From: Silene conica
Taxonomy: Eukaryota > Streptophyta > Magnoliopsida > Caryophyllales > Caryophyllaceae
Direction: 5' to 3'
Assembly (NCBI GenBank): GCA_029255685.2
Contig: CM055316.2
Span: 74,663,237-74,727,236, forward strand
Length of the DNA stretch: 64,000 nt
Made by a program: the position numbers and the translations under genes. Below the pieces are notes generated by a model, which did not search any database, had not been told where the DNA came from, and saw nothing but the letters and a program-made list of their open reading frames with translations. The stretch's first letter is position 1. Each line of letters starts with the position of its first letter. Positions 34,430 through 47,388 of this stretch are shown piece by piece.

Positions 34430-34660
34430 CTGTGATATTTGAAGAAAAATGTCAACAATGAATGCAATTTGTTGTGGTAGAAAATAAAAGGGAAGAACAG
34501 AGAGAACCCTAGAGAAAGACAAACACAATGAACGAGGAGAACAGAGGAGAAAGTACAGAAATATTAATTCCCAATAAAAAAAACAAAAAAATAATCCCAA
34601 AAAAAAAGAGAGAAGAAAAAAAGAAGGGAAAAATAGGGAGTTACATAGGGTTTATATAGA
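34430..34660 (-). promoter_or_regulatory. candidate promoter and leader exon of the TPP gene
   Basis: On the minus strand TCTATATAAACCC (TATA at 34651-34659) is followed by about 190 bp of pyrimidine-rich leader with TTCTCTAGGGTTCTCTCTG, which ends ATATCACAG/GTTAGT at 34430. This is the look of a plant 5' UTR exon. The link to the TPP CDS, 2.8 kb away, is inference; no other gene on this strand fits. Confidence 0.45.
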
Positions 34661-35732
34661 ATTTTAATTTTAATTGTTAATTTTCAAGTGGGTGGAAGAA
34701 GAAGCCTTGATCACCAAGTCAACAACTTGGAAGTATGAACTTTTTTTTTTGACAAATGAAAATTTAGTTGGTTTGTTTAATAGATTTGTAAATGTGCTTC
34801 ATTTCTCTCAACTAACCCCGTTCTTTCGATGACATCTGATAAAATTGAAGCGATATAATAAAAATAATAGCATAAGTCTTGCACAAGGAAACACGCAAAA
34901 ATATGCTTGCAAAAATACAATTGTTAAATGTTCTAACAAACTTTAAAGTTGACAAATGCAATATTAAATGGAGTATTAACAAACTTTAAACTTTTTGCGA
35001 GATTTTGTCTAGTGTGGTGTTTTATCTGAATTAGAAATATATAGTTTTGTTGTATATTAAAATTGATTATTTTGTCATCCGTTGGTAATTTGTCTCGAAC
35101 AAATAATCGAGATAAAAAGAAGCAGTTAAGGAACTACATTGTTGAGAAGTCGAAAATAAAATTTTACCACATTTACGCATAGGTCATGACGGGTGAAAGA
35201 AGATGAGAATGTTTGCAAATAAGTTGAAAATCTATAAAGCAATTAAGTTTGGAAACATCAGGCTTAATTTATTAAAAATGAGTTTTTGTTTTTCAAGTTT
35301 ATTTTTTAAAAAATAATTTTCAAAAGCTAGATATAACAAATTAGTACTCCCTCCTATTCATAATAACATTCTATATTTCCTTTTTCGTCAATTCACAATA
35401 CCTTCCCTATTTCTTTTTTTGGTAAGTTTTATATATATTTTAATCACCTCACCCCACCACAATACCCCACAATACATCTACTTTATACTTATAAAGTGTT
35501 TGGTTGGCTACTTTGGAATGGAATAGAATGGGCTGAGTTGATTCAAGTGTTTGGTTGAGCGATTTTGTAATGGGGTTAGATACCCAATGGATTCTAACTC
35601 CACCACAACCCCTTGTAATCTCATACTCACCTCTCCCCCTAGGATTCAATTCCATTCCTTCGTGATCTATCTCTTAAAAAGTTATTTATATTTTATCATT
35701 TATTTGACCCGTTTCGTAATTTAAGACAAATA

Positions 35733-35939
35733 CTCCCTCCGTCCCGATCAATTGTTATCTATTGCTTTTGACACAAAGATTAAGAAAAGAAGTATAAATG
35801 AATTTGGACCACACAAATTATATGGCCCCACATGTAATCAAATGTCATCCACAAAAAGTTGCCAAAAATGGAAATAGATAACAATTCAATGATACACCCC
35901 AAAATGGAAATAGATAACAAATGACCGGGACGGAGGGAG
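35733..35939. mobile_element. Stowaway MITE
   Basis: 207 bp with terminal CTCCCTCCGTCCCG and CGGGACGGAGGGAG, flanked by TA on both sides. Interior holds inverted GTTATCTATT and AATAGATAAC-type repeats. Confidence 0.9.
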
Positions 35940-36592
35940 TATATTCATAGGATCTTATTTATGTTTATAGGTTTATCATTCAAAAGTACGGATTATACTT
36001 TATTAAATCTCCAAATAAAAATTACTTTCTCCATTTTTTTATTTTCTTCCCATTTCTCCTTTTGGCAAACTATTTATTTTCTTCTCATTTCTCATCTTTC
36101 CTTTTTTGACTAATTGACTATATAGTGCTTATCTCACTTGTATATTTACAATATTAGTCATTGCTTTTTCATTTTCTTTATCTCTTATAACTGTTTAATT
36201 TGACTCACATGCAAATCTACCATTACTTATTCATTGTTTAATCAATTTTCTTAATTATTGTGTTAAAAAAATGGGATGAAAACCAAAAAAAATAGAAAAA
36301 GTAATAAATTTGAAAAAAATTTGTGTCATTAAAACCGTCCTCCTTACGTCAATATATCATATGCAGAAGCCGATTTTTTTTAAATAAATACAAACTAATG
36401 GCGGAATCGGTCAGTCGGTCACACAATTACGTCAATGCAGTTCACAGTTTCACACATTTAACCTAAAATATTATATTCATAAATTAATTTAACACCTTGT
36501 TCATTAGACTAATACGAGTAACTACCAACCGCTATGCCTAACCGTTGAAACGGACAAGCGGGACCCACAACAACATTCTTGAAAACGACAGA

Positions 36593-36835
36593 CACGTGGC
36601 GACGTGACATTGGGTCCCATAGGGACACGTGGGACCATGTCAATCTGACGTGTCCACGTCTTAACGTCGGTATCATTGACAGCTGTTGGCTGTCGGTGAC
36701 AGTTCAATATGATTAAATCAGAGGTCCGAGATTGACCCACGTGGAGGATTGATAGCCGTTGATGTAGTTAGAAAGGCTAGTTTCGTTGGAACTCGGGAAA
36801 CTGTCGGAGTGGGGCCATACGCTGGCGACACGTCT
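36593..36835. promoter_or_regulatory. cluster of ACGT (G-box/ABRE) motifs
   Basis: Perfect CACGTG at 36593, 36626 and 36738, with further ACGTG, CCACGTC or ACACGTC cores near 36602, 36648, 36655 and 36829. bZIP and bHLH factors bind such cores. The nearest promoter candidate is that of TPP, 2 kb away. No gene seen within it. Confidence 0.5.
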
Positions 36836-36940
36836 GGGTTAAAATGTTTAAATGGTCAAAGATTGATGTTCGACAGCATATTTTGACCGTGACTTAATTG
36901 ATGGCGGCACGTTGTTTTCCAAACAATGGTTAAAACTTTT

Positions 36941-37116
36941 AGTAAGTCTTGCGACGGGTATTTTGTGAGATAAAATGGATACAAAATGAGTTAGTGGAGA
37001 AAGGGAACCACATGAATAGTGTTGGAGATGAAAAAAAGTGGTGTGTATTTTGTGAGAGAAAACGATATCCGTCACAAGCTTGTGACGGATAGTGTCGTCG
37101 TAAATAAGAATTTGTG
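36941..37116. mobile_element. MITE of a CCGTCACAAGCTTGTGACGG family, copy 1
   Basis: Shares with 41711-41905 and 62683-62874 the order: AGTAAG.., GACGGGTATTTTGTGAGATAAAATGG, GAGTTAG.GGAGAAAG, ACATGAATAGT, TTTTGTGAGAGAAAACG, then the palindrome and AAATAAGAATTTGTG. No coding capacity. Confidence 0.75.
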
Positions 37117-37853
37117 TAAAACTTTGGCCAAATTCTAATGCATAAGTCCGGTTCAGATGGATATATTTCTCACAAATTTGTAATGCGTCGAGTACTTTTT
37201 ATATAACTGGTTAAGATCTATAGTATAATGCTTTGGGAATTATAGATAGCTTGTCTTTATTCTTCCACGTAGGTTTCATTTGATCCGTTAAAAACTTGTG
37301 ACGGATATCAGACGTCACAAATGAGAATGTGTGATTCTAATGTCATTTTCAATAATTTAGAAATGTCCCAAAACTTCTCTCTTACCACTCAATCTATTGT
37401 TTTTTATTCTTGAACCAATATGAATTGTACACATAATGGTCACAAATGTTCAGCAATAATAACAAACTAGGTTGTAGCCCGTGAACTACACGGGTCTGTT
37501 TTTAGTAATTTAAATTAATATTGTTAATAATATAAAGAGAAAGAAATCAATTATTTTAGAACTTTAATAATATGAAATTAATATTGTTAATAATTAAAAG
37601 ATAAAGAAATTAATTATTTTAGAATTTTAAAATATGAAATTAATATAAAGATAAAGAAATTGATTATTTTAGTACTTTAATAATATGAAATTAATATCTT
37701 ATTTGTTTATCTTGATATATTTTCTAAATATATGATATTGACTGTTTCTAAATATTTGTATTTAAAATCTGATGATAATCACAAAATGATAGAGCTAATT
37801 CAAGTCAAACGCCAAATGCATATCTTACAAATCGTGTGTGGGCTTTAATATTT
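37117..37853. other. AT-rich intergenic stretch
   Basis: Near 37267 a short MITE-like piece (ACTTGTGACGGATATCAGACG) and near 37474 the imperfect palindrome CCCGTGAACTACACGGG. No gene seen. Confidence 0.5.
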
Positions 37854-38637
37854 AGCATATTACTACCTAATAAGTCTAAAGTTTTGCATATTACTACCTA
37901 ATATGTTGAATTATTCAAATAACAACCTAATAAGTGTAAGAACTTACACGATTACTACCAACATGACGGAATTGTTAAAAAATGACGAAAATCAGTTTAC
38001 TTCATCCTCTTTTAATTACAAACCTAAATTAATACCTATATTACCCTTCCCCTCTCTTTCCTCCATTAAAACACAATTCTCTCGTTCAATAAAACTCATT
38101 TCCAGATTGTAACTCTTCCGTCAATCTCCTTCCATTTTCCCTAGAAAATTCATTCACCTTTTAATTTCCCTCCATTTTTATCTCCATAAGTTGGGAGAAT
38201 TATACACAAATAGAGATCCAAGGGAGTAAGGGACTAAACCCAGAAAAATGAAACAATCTGATATATAAACTTCAACAAAGTAAACTTATTAATTAATATT
38301 GATATAAACCAGTAAAACAGAAAGAAAAGCGAAGAAAGGAAGCATACATGGCGGTAAGTCAATAGTGCGTTGATCAATTTGATGAAATTAATTAATGAAT
38401 TTAATTAATTAAGTGTGATAGAGAAAGTTGGGAGGGAGCGAAGGAGGAGGGGATATGAAGGGAGGGGTAAAATCGTCATTAAACATATTCCGAACATTTA
38501 AAACTAACTTAAGTTCGATTTCCGTCAAAAAGGTAGCAAAGTGATTAATGTTGTGTGATTTTAGGTAGTAAGTTGCAAACTTAATTATATTAGGTAGTAA
38601 TATATAATTTTTTGAACTTATTAGGTAGTAATTTGCC
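37854..38637. mobile_element. non-autonomous inverted-repeat transposon with TTACTACCTAATAAG termini
   Basis: Left end AGCATATTACTACCTAATAA, right end complement GGCAAATTACTACCTAATAA. Related inverted sequence continues for roughly 150-200 bp on each side (TTACTACCTAATATG; TTACTACCTAATATA; AAATGACGAAAATC against GATTTCCGTCA). Flanked by ATATTT at 37848-37853 and 38638-38643. 784 bp, no transposase. Confidence 0.6.
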
Positions 38638-38643
38638 ATATTT

Positions 38644-41600
38644 CCTAATTATAAATTATAATTATTAATTTAACCCTAGGTAGTATGATTGTATATGAAT
38701 ATGAATCTGTATGATTGGCAAGTTACTATCCATGATTCTTGCTTCTTTTAAAATCTGATGATAATCATAAATTTTTCAAGTACTATTCTTTTAGTTTAGG
38801 AATTATTTTGATTATAAAATTCTGACTATTATAAAATTCTTATTATAAAATCTACAGGTTTAAAAGATCTGCACGACTTCAGTTTTGGAAATTTTGCACG
38901 GGAGTTATTATTCAATATTTTGCACGATTTGTATCATTTCAATATTAAAAGATCTGCACGGCTTTAGTTATTGTTTCACATTAGGATTTAGTTTAGTAAA
39001 TTAATTTCAAACCATAATCTATCCATATTTAAAATCATTCAGTTATTATTCTTTTCAGATTAGGTCATTTAATTGTGCATAATTCATGGATTCACGGAAT
39101 CTTGAAATTTTATTTAAGAAGTTAATTGTGCATCATATCTTTCAGTTATTATTATGATTATGATTCTTTTCAATTTAGAAAATTTAAACAAAATTAACGT
39201 GATTCACGGAATTTACCATGATTCACGGATTTTACCATGATTCACAAAATTATTATTATTCTTTTCAGTAGTGTATTGACCATGATTCAGGGATTTAAAA
39301 AAAATTGTTTTGGAAATTAATTTCAATCAAATATTAGGTTATTATTATTATTATTCTTTTTAGTTTAGGAAATTTATTCTTCATGATTCACGGATTTTAA
39401 AATTTTTGTTTTGGAAATTAATTTCAATCAAATCTTTAGGTTATTATCCTTCAAAAAAAAAAAATCTTTAGGTTATTATTATTATTCTTTTCAGTTTAGG
39501 AAATTTATTGAACATGATTTACTGATTTTATCAAATTTTGTGCATGATTCAAGGATATTGACCATGTTTGACGGATTTTAAAAATTATATTGGACAATCA
39601 GTTTAGTAATATGTTAGGAAGTTTTAAATCACGCCACGTAAGACGAAACTTGTTTTATGTGATGCCACGTCAGCAGCTTGACTTCTGCATTAGATAAATA
39701 TATATGATTGATATTGATATTGGTTGAGCATATGGTTACAAATTAGCAAAATGATCACCAATTAATTAACTTAATTATGTCATTAACCATGATCAAACAA
39801 AGTCATAACGACCCTCATGATCTTGTTTGGGATGGTCTAAAGTGTTTGAACTGTTATTGAAAACAGAAAAACACTTTCCTTTAAACTGATAATTGGGATC
39901 TAAATCAATCATTATAGAGTTGTTCTATAATCTATGGTACCAATTTCGCACCACTTGTTAATGGCTTCACTTGAGGATATGTAGAGTTTGTGGGTATCAT
40001 GGTGAAAATGGGATAGCTTTGCGGGGTTTTCACCCACTCATATTTTACATATCATTGTGTTCTTTGAAGTGATCTCGACTACGGGCCATAAGGGGTTTAG
40101 ATACTCTCCATTCTCTTTCTCTCCATTTTCTACCACAAACATTACTATATTATCTATAATCATTTGATCGAGCCTAGATTTTCTTTCTCTCCATTCTCTC
40201 CATTTTCAATCACTTCCATTTACCTTTTTATTTCTAAATAAATCTATAATCATCTGATCGAGCCTAGATTTAATCCGGATCGTTAAAAAGTAATGGACCT
40301 CCATTTCTTTTTGAGAAATGAAGAGGATCCTTACTCGGCCATGAGGAGCAGTAGTACTGGGAAGCCACCCCATCTCGCTTTTTCACTATCAAGTCAGCAA
40401 TTAGAATCTGCCGCGATAAGTCAATCGCTGAATTAGAAGCATTTGAAAGTTAGCGCGGAAAACATGGGCGGGTTTTTCATGGCTTCCCCTTTAAGATCGA
40501 ATTATGCCTAATTCTTAGCTCGACAAGGGTTAATTGAAGACTCATACACACTCATGAGCTCATGGCCTTTGGCCTTTGCCAGTGTCATGATGAGTCTTGT
40601 AAATCCCTTAGCGTGGTAAAATGAAACATTGACTTAAATGGATTCATATAAGGAAGATGTTATGAAATTTGTGATAGTTTACCGGTTCACAAATTTATAA
40701 AATTTTTCCTTTTGGTGAAACTCATTATAATGTCTTCACTTTTTTTTTTGTAGGACTTGTGAGTTATAACCCCGCCTTTTCTTATATCCTTTCTTTTTTC
40801 TCTACATATACCGAGTATCATTTTATAGTAAATGAGATTATGATGTTTTATTAAGTGTTTTATGTAGGAAATTATATCGCACCGCGATGACAAAAAATGA
40901 TGAACTAAAAGTCGGGACGGAATTAAGAATTATGAACAAGAACCTGTTCAAAATTTTCCTGCCTAAAACCCAATCAGATAGGTTGGACCTTAATTAGATA
41001 TTGTTTTTTCTTGGGTGAGACTTGAGACTTGAGAGCTTTTCATATCTTTGATCTAGGGATGGCAGTGGGTCGGGTTCCCGACCCAGATCTTTAAGGTTTG
41101 ACCTTAACGGGTCGGGTATGAGTCTGAATTTTTGAAACCCGCTCGGGTATGAGTCTTATATAAAAGTTTCGGGTCCGGGTCCGGGTCCGGGTCTTGGTGT
41201 TTTGGTACTAATTAGATGATGTAATTTAGGAAAAAAATTATTAAGTCAAAGAAAAAAGCAGACGGTAAACCATATCCAGATCCGGAGCCTCTGGGTCAAT
41301 TAATTTCAGACCCTTAAGAATTTGGGTCAAATATCGGTCTAAAGTATGTTACTTAGGATCGAATACCGGTATTACTAGACCTGCCCAAACCCTATCTATT
41401 ACCAACCCTAACTTTATTGTTGGTTACCAAGAATTGTTAAGCATAAACACACCTACCACTTTTGAGTTTTAATTAAGTTCCGTGAAACGTGCCCTACATG
41501 CTACCTGTATATGATGTTTTTTGGGTTTTTGACCCGGTTTTGTTTTACTTGGACGCCATTGACATTTGATAGTTGGGCATGGAATCAGAATCTTTTTTAA

Positions 41601-41710
41601 GAAAATCAATAAAATATAAAAAATGACAATTTAATAAGAGATTCTGTTGAAAGATGAAAACCATGACATCTTGATGACTTCATTCAATTGTTCAATTGTT
41701 TACTAATCAA
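38644..41710. other. AT-rich intergenic region with a degenerate tandem repeat
   Basis: Between about 39050 and 39600 a unit containing 'TTATTCTTTTCAGTTTAGG' and 'CATGATTCACGGATTTT' recurs about five times with indels. Near 41060-41190 is a GGGTCGGGT and GGGTCCGGGT-rich patch. No gene seen. Confidence 0.5.
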
Positions 41711-41905
41711 AGTAAGTTTTGCTTGTGATGGGTCACCATTTGTGACGGATATTTTGTGAGATAAAATGGATATAAAATGAGTTAGAGGAGAAAGGAGACC
41801 ACATGAATAGTATTGGAAAAAGAGAAAAAGTGACTATTTTGTGAGAGAAAACGGTATCCGTCACAAGCTTGTGACGGATAGTGCCGTTGCAAATAAGAAT
41901 TTGTG
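41711..41905. mobile_element. MITE of the same CCGTCACAAG family, copy 2
   Basis: Same block order as copy 1, with a longer start (TGATGGGTCACCATTTGTGACGG is split here by one change). Confidence 0.75.
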
Positions 41906-41960
41906 AATCAAATAAAGTAATCTCCCTCAACACTTTTGGTATATGTTTTACAATAAATCT

Positions 41961-42122
41961 CTCTTGTGACGGTTATATCCGTCAGAAGCTTGCGACAGGT
42001 CAAGTAGACCCACTTATTTATAGAAGACAAAAATAAAAGTACATAGAAACCACAAATTTTTTATCTTCATCTCTACAAATGAGTTTTACTGGGCCGTCGC
42101 AAGCTCCAAATGAGAATTTGTG
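41961..42122. mobile_element. related MITE (diverged)
   Basis: Starts CTTGTGACGGTTATATCCGT and ends AAATGAGAATTTGTG; the interior differs from copies 1 and 2. Confidence 0.5.
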
Positions 42123-42164
42123 TATGTTTTAAGATTAAGATTGTGAGTATATATCAATTGTATA

Positions 42165-42430
42165 TAGTCCCTCCCTCCTACCTATAACTAATGTCCCATT
42201 GTTTATTTCGGTTTATTCGTCAAGTGTCCCATTATCCAAATTTAGACTTGTTTTGTACCATCCTACCCTTATGTATTTCCATCCTACCCACTCACCCTTA
42301 ACCCAACAAATCATAACACACACTCTTCAATCTAAATACCCCTATTCAACCAAAATATTAAACAACTAATATTTGATAAATTTAGTCTTTTCTTCACAAT
42401 GGGACACTAGTTTTGGGTAAGAGGGAGTAC
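42165..42430. mobile_element. Stowaway-like MITE
   Basis: Terminal TAGTCCCTCCCTCCTACC and complement of GGTAAGAGGGAGTA, with TGTCCCATTG and CAATGGGACA inside. About 265 bp. Confidence 0.7.
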
Positions 42431-45400
42431 TATATATTATCGGTTTTTCTAACGTCTATCTAAGGGGTCATATTAATAAACCGAATATGGAAAAATTCGT
42501 AAGATATTCTCATAATAAAGTATAAACTTAGTTTTATCATAATTAATGAGAATATCTTATGAATCTTTTCATTTCCGATTTCTTAATGGGTATCCGGACA
42601 CACGTTAGAAAAACCGATATATTATTTTTTCTTTGTATTATTATGAGTTTTTTTTATCAATATCACATAACATTATACTGTTGTAGAAATAGTACCCAAA
42701 ATTTTTTTTTTGCCCAACAACACATGACATTTTCTGTTTTTTTGTTTAATAACACCAAAAAAGTCAAGATTTCGTCTTTACTAACGGTGGAATTGATTTG
42801 ACGCTTCTTTCTTTTACCCGGATGCATTTCATTGCCCTCTTGATCATTCTTTTGTAAACCCAATTTCCCATTTTGTTAATTAAATTTCCTTCAATTAAAT
42901 CTAATTTCCCTCTAATTAAATTCAAGGATGACGAGGGAAGAGGAGAAAACTGAACAAAGTAAGCCCAATTTGGGGTTTTAATTTGAGAACTACTTTTGTG
43001 ACCCGTGCAATGCACGAGATATTCTATGTTTGCTTAGAATTTTGATGTATATTTTTATTTATAAAATTGAACGTCAATGTTTAAAAATTAATGTATAACA
43101 AATTTTTTCACAAATTAAAATCTATAGTACAAGACAATTACAATTTATAATACAAGACAATTACGTATTTTTTTTAAAACTATAAATAGTTTGAATTCCA
43201 AAAACAAATTATTTTTTTTGTTAATTACAAAAAAAAATATATGAACAAATTATCTAAAATTTGCACCTCAAACTTTCCAACTCATTAACTTAAAATATGC
43301 GCTCTTTTATTCGAGTATATATTTTAATACATCCATAGCTTATAATTTTTTACCTTGGTTTTTAACTTTAGTTTTACCTCAATTTATTGCCTTTTGTATT
43401 TCTTCCCTCTTCTGATTACCCACGGGATGGCGGCACCGGTGATAATTTGACTTATCTGCATTCACATACATTGTATGATACTTTAATGCTTATATAAAAA
43501 ATATCTTGACCAAAAGGTATAACAATAACATGACAAAAACATTGTCACATGCATGTAAATCTTGTAAACTACACCAAATGGAAAACATGAATTTAAATAT
43601 ACAAAAAACGATTATAAAAACCAACAACATAACAAATATAAATATATTTTATTGCACATCATCAACGCAGCAACAACAACACTCAACAATAATTCTTAAT
43701 ATACTCACTATCATCAATTAATTAAATTAAACCATAGAATATAATCCACTACATAGAAATCATGGACAACAAATATTAAATTATAAAGTGAATATAAACT
43801 ATTATAGGTACTTTAGCTTTTATAGACATTACATAACCATAAATTCGCATATTTATTTTTAATTTTAATTTATTTTCTGTTATTATTAAATTAGATAATT
43901 GAATGTCAACTTAAGAGGTGAATTAAATAGCAAAAAAATGTTAATGAAAATTATGGGTGTTAAGTAATATAAAAAGTTTCATTAATTTATTAACATATTA
44001 TATTACAAAAATTAATTAAATAAGAAGAACTTTTTAATTAATTTGGTGGGTGTTAAGTATTACGAAGAGTTCTAATTAATTTATTACCATTTTAATTAAG
44101 AAAATGAATTAAATAGAAAAATGTTAATAAAAATGGTAGGTGAAAAGAAATATGAAGAGCTTTAATTAATTATTAACATGTTTTATTACAAAAATTTTAA
44201 TTAAAACCTTAATTTTAATTATAAAATACGAAACTTTTATTACAAAAAATTCAATTAAAATGTCAGTATTAATTATAAATTTTGAAATTTTAAAGGGTTA
44301 CATAAATTTTGGAAAACAATATATTTTTAATATAGAAATTTACTTTAAGAATAATGATAATATCCTTTAATATTATAGATAAGTGAATAAAATTAATTTA
44401 TAGATAAAATGTCATGTCACATTAAAAATATGTCACGTCATATTTAAATATATCATGTTACATTAAAATTTGTCATGTCACATTATTTTAAGTACCCTTT
44501 TAATAAGATCTTATAGATACTTGTCATTGACTTATATTCTTCCTCTTGAGTCTTGCCTCTTCAACGGAGACTACTGAAAAATCAAACAAATGAAAATGGA
44601 GCATAAAAAATGAGAAACTTAACATTATTTCTTTTGCTAAAAATGTCTAATCAACTTATCTCATTTTATACATAAAATTAATTGAAATTTCATAATTGTA
44701 GAATATCAAAAGTTTCGAACTATTAAATAAGTATAAACATTATGATTATGAGGTGAAATAATAATGTTGGGGAGATGAATGTTTACATAAGAATAGTTGG
44801 ATTTTTATAATTTAAAAATACGAAAAGTCTTCATTAAATAAATATAAATATCGTGAATATGAGATAAAATAATGTTAGGAAAATGAATGTTTAAATAAGA
44901 CGGTGATTAACTCATTGCTATTTTATCTTTTCGTGTTCTATTTTACAGTTTGTATAATACCACATGTAATTGTATTAATGTTTAGTCCATCATGTCATTT
45001 TATAATTACGCCTAGTGTCATTCTTATAGGCAATAGCTACTCAATCTAGCCTTTTTATTTTATTATATAGATGGAGAAATTAAACGTAGTTGGTCATTCA
45101 TGGACGAACTCAATCATGTACCTTTTTTCATTATTTTTCCATAATATACCCTTTACCTAATTTCTCTAATTCTCTAGTGCTCTCAAATTCTCTTAAAGTC
45201 TCTCTCACAAATCAATCAAATCTGTCTTTGACGCAATCATGGATGTTAATTCTCGTATTATTAAGATAATAATTTTAATTCTTAATTTTATAAATTACTG
45301 TATATATTAGGATTTGCTTACACTAATTAAATTAGGATTTTTTTAATTCTAATTCTTAATAATCAAGCTGCCAAACCCATTGGATCTCATCAAGCTGAAT

Positions 45401-47317
45401 TCACCGAGTTTTACCCAATTGTAGGGTATTGTACTATTCTCTTTTGTTGTTGTTTTCTGTTATGCGCGCCATGTGTTTGATAAAATGTCTTTGATAAAAT
45501 TTATTTAGGTATTAGGGGTTAAGAGTTAGTGTGAGAAGGTGAAATAAAATTGTAAATGTGGTGAAAAGATAGGGGTACAATGGTTAATCATGTCTATAAT
45601 TGAGTAAAACTCATCCATGATTGAGCAACACCCGAATTAAATTGGAAGGAAGAGGTTAAATAAGAAGAAATATTAAAACTTTTTCATTGTGTAATTTTTC
45701 TTTGCTATTGCTCTCTCAAGCATAAGTTTACTCTTTCACGAACTTTTTCTCATAAATTTTCCACACCTTACCCTTTGTCAAAAAACCAAATTTGTCCTTT
45801 CTCTATTCCTCTAAAAAATTTAGTCAATCCTCGCTTAATTACTTAATTATAGTGAAAATTCTCATATTAATTAAGTAATAATGTCCGATTCTAACTTTTT
45901 TAGTCATGTAGACCATTGTACGTAGATGAAGATAAATTAAACAAGTAATATTTTTGTATCAAATTACGTAGATGAAGATAAATCGAGGCAGATAAAATTA
46001 GGATTTATAGAAATTTTTATCAATAATTTTGTTAGTCATCCTATCCTTCTCTTTATTACGTCAACTTCAATCAATTGGCAACCAAGGCCTTAGTTTAGTT
46101 TGAATAGTGGTCACTTTTAAGTTTGGAAAATACTCAATCCGAGGCTTTAATTTATTGATGTACTGTCATTGTGTTGTACACCTTGTAACATTAACAACTT
46201 GGTTAGGGCTAAGGATGGTGCGTCAGTGGTGGTGGGGTGGTACAAAAGCGAGTGGACTTGCCAGCAAGAGAATGGCCAACGGTTTGGAAGAGGAGATGTG
46301 GTGGTCATGTACTCCCTGGTCGAGGTGGTGATGAAGCTTTATTGCAATAAGATGTTAATGTGTTGAAATGACTATGGTATAATGTCCATTCTCAAATTAT
46401 GTTCATGAAACAGCATAATCTTTTTTTTTATTTTAAAATTTTATCTCCAATTGATACTTCATCATTGAAATTGCTTTTATTTATAAGAAAAAAAAGGAAC
46501 TCAACCCAAATTTATGGCGATTGAAATGTAGTCTAAGTACGTTAATAAATTGTCATATACTTCATAATAAATTGGTCGTGGGAGAAATTATGGTTAACAA
46601 AAAAATTCATTTCCGATAAATACTTATTGATTAATATTGTCTACAAACCTATGGAGCAAGGAAATAACGCGAGACCCTTACTATTAGATCAAAAACAATA
46701 ATGAATTATAGTTTTACCGTTTTATAATTATTGTGTTTTACTAAATTGAGCTGGTAGACAACTCTACATTTTTTTCCTTAACGAGGAGGTAGGTGCCCTC
46801 ACAACCCCTGCACATCCATCTGCTACAATAGAGATATCAATAAGATATACTACCTCTGTTCCAGTGGGATGTTTACACTTCTTTTATTTTGTCAAGGGGA
46901 AATAAAGGAAGTGTACACATATCACCGGGACGGAGGGAGTAATACTTAATTACTTGTGTATCATTTTAAAACTTGTTTACTTTAATCTCCTATTCTATTT
47001 TAAGGAGGAATAAACTTTATAAAAATTTAATTCTTTTACTAATACAAATTCTATTTTAAGGAGGAATAAACTTTATGAAAATTTAATTTTTTTACTAATA
47101 CAAATTAGTCTGAATCGTAACAAAATCTTATTTACTAACAATTTATCATCTCAGATTTTTCATTTCACTGGCTTCGTAATTCATATAGCTAAATGTAGCA
47201 AGGAATAGGTCTCAAAACAATTGGACAACAAGTCAACAACAAACGTTATTAGGGTGAAGAGATGAACACATGCGATTCAACCAATTAATAAATAAGAAAA
47301 GCATTAAGAAACAAGAA
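42431..47317. other. long AT-rich intergenic region
   Basis: No supported gene. At 43009-43025 the imperfect palindrome CCCGTGCAATGCACG opens an AT-rich stretch with TATTAATTAATTT-type repeats. At 44408-44490 the phrase TGTCATGTCACATTA recurs about four times. A small Stowaway lies at 46848-46942. Confidence 0.5.
46848..46942. mobile_element. short Stowaway MITE
   Basis: About 95 bp; TACTACCTCTGTTCC at the left and GGGACGGAGGGAGTA at the right, with inner TGTTTACACTTC and GAAGTGTACACA arms. Confidence 0.75.
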
Positions 47318-47388
47318 GCACCAGTGGTCTAGTGGTAGAATAGTACCCTGCCACGGTACAGACCCGGGTTCGATTCCCGGCTGGTGCA
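47318..47388 (+). tRNA. trnG-GCC: tRNA-Gly (GCC)
   Basis: 71 nt, no intron. Acceptor stem GCACCAG pairs with CTGGTGC, discriminator A at 47388. D arm around GGTCTAGTGGTAGAA, anticodon loop CTGCCAC with GCC, T arm CCCGGGTTCGATTCCCGG. Internal A and B boxes are intact. Nuclear type by sequence. Confidence 0.96.

Noticed and set aside
46107..46366. Possible small gene (VVVGWYKSEWTCQQENGQRF in one frame)
   Set aside because: Two overlapping frames, no family recognised, no splice or promoter support; at most a gene relic.
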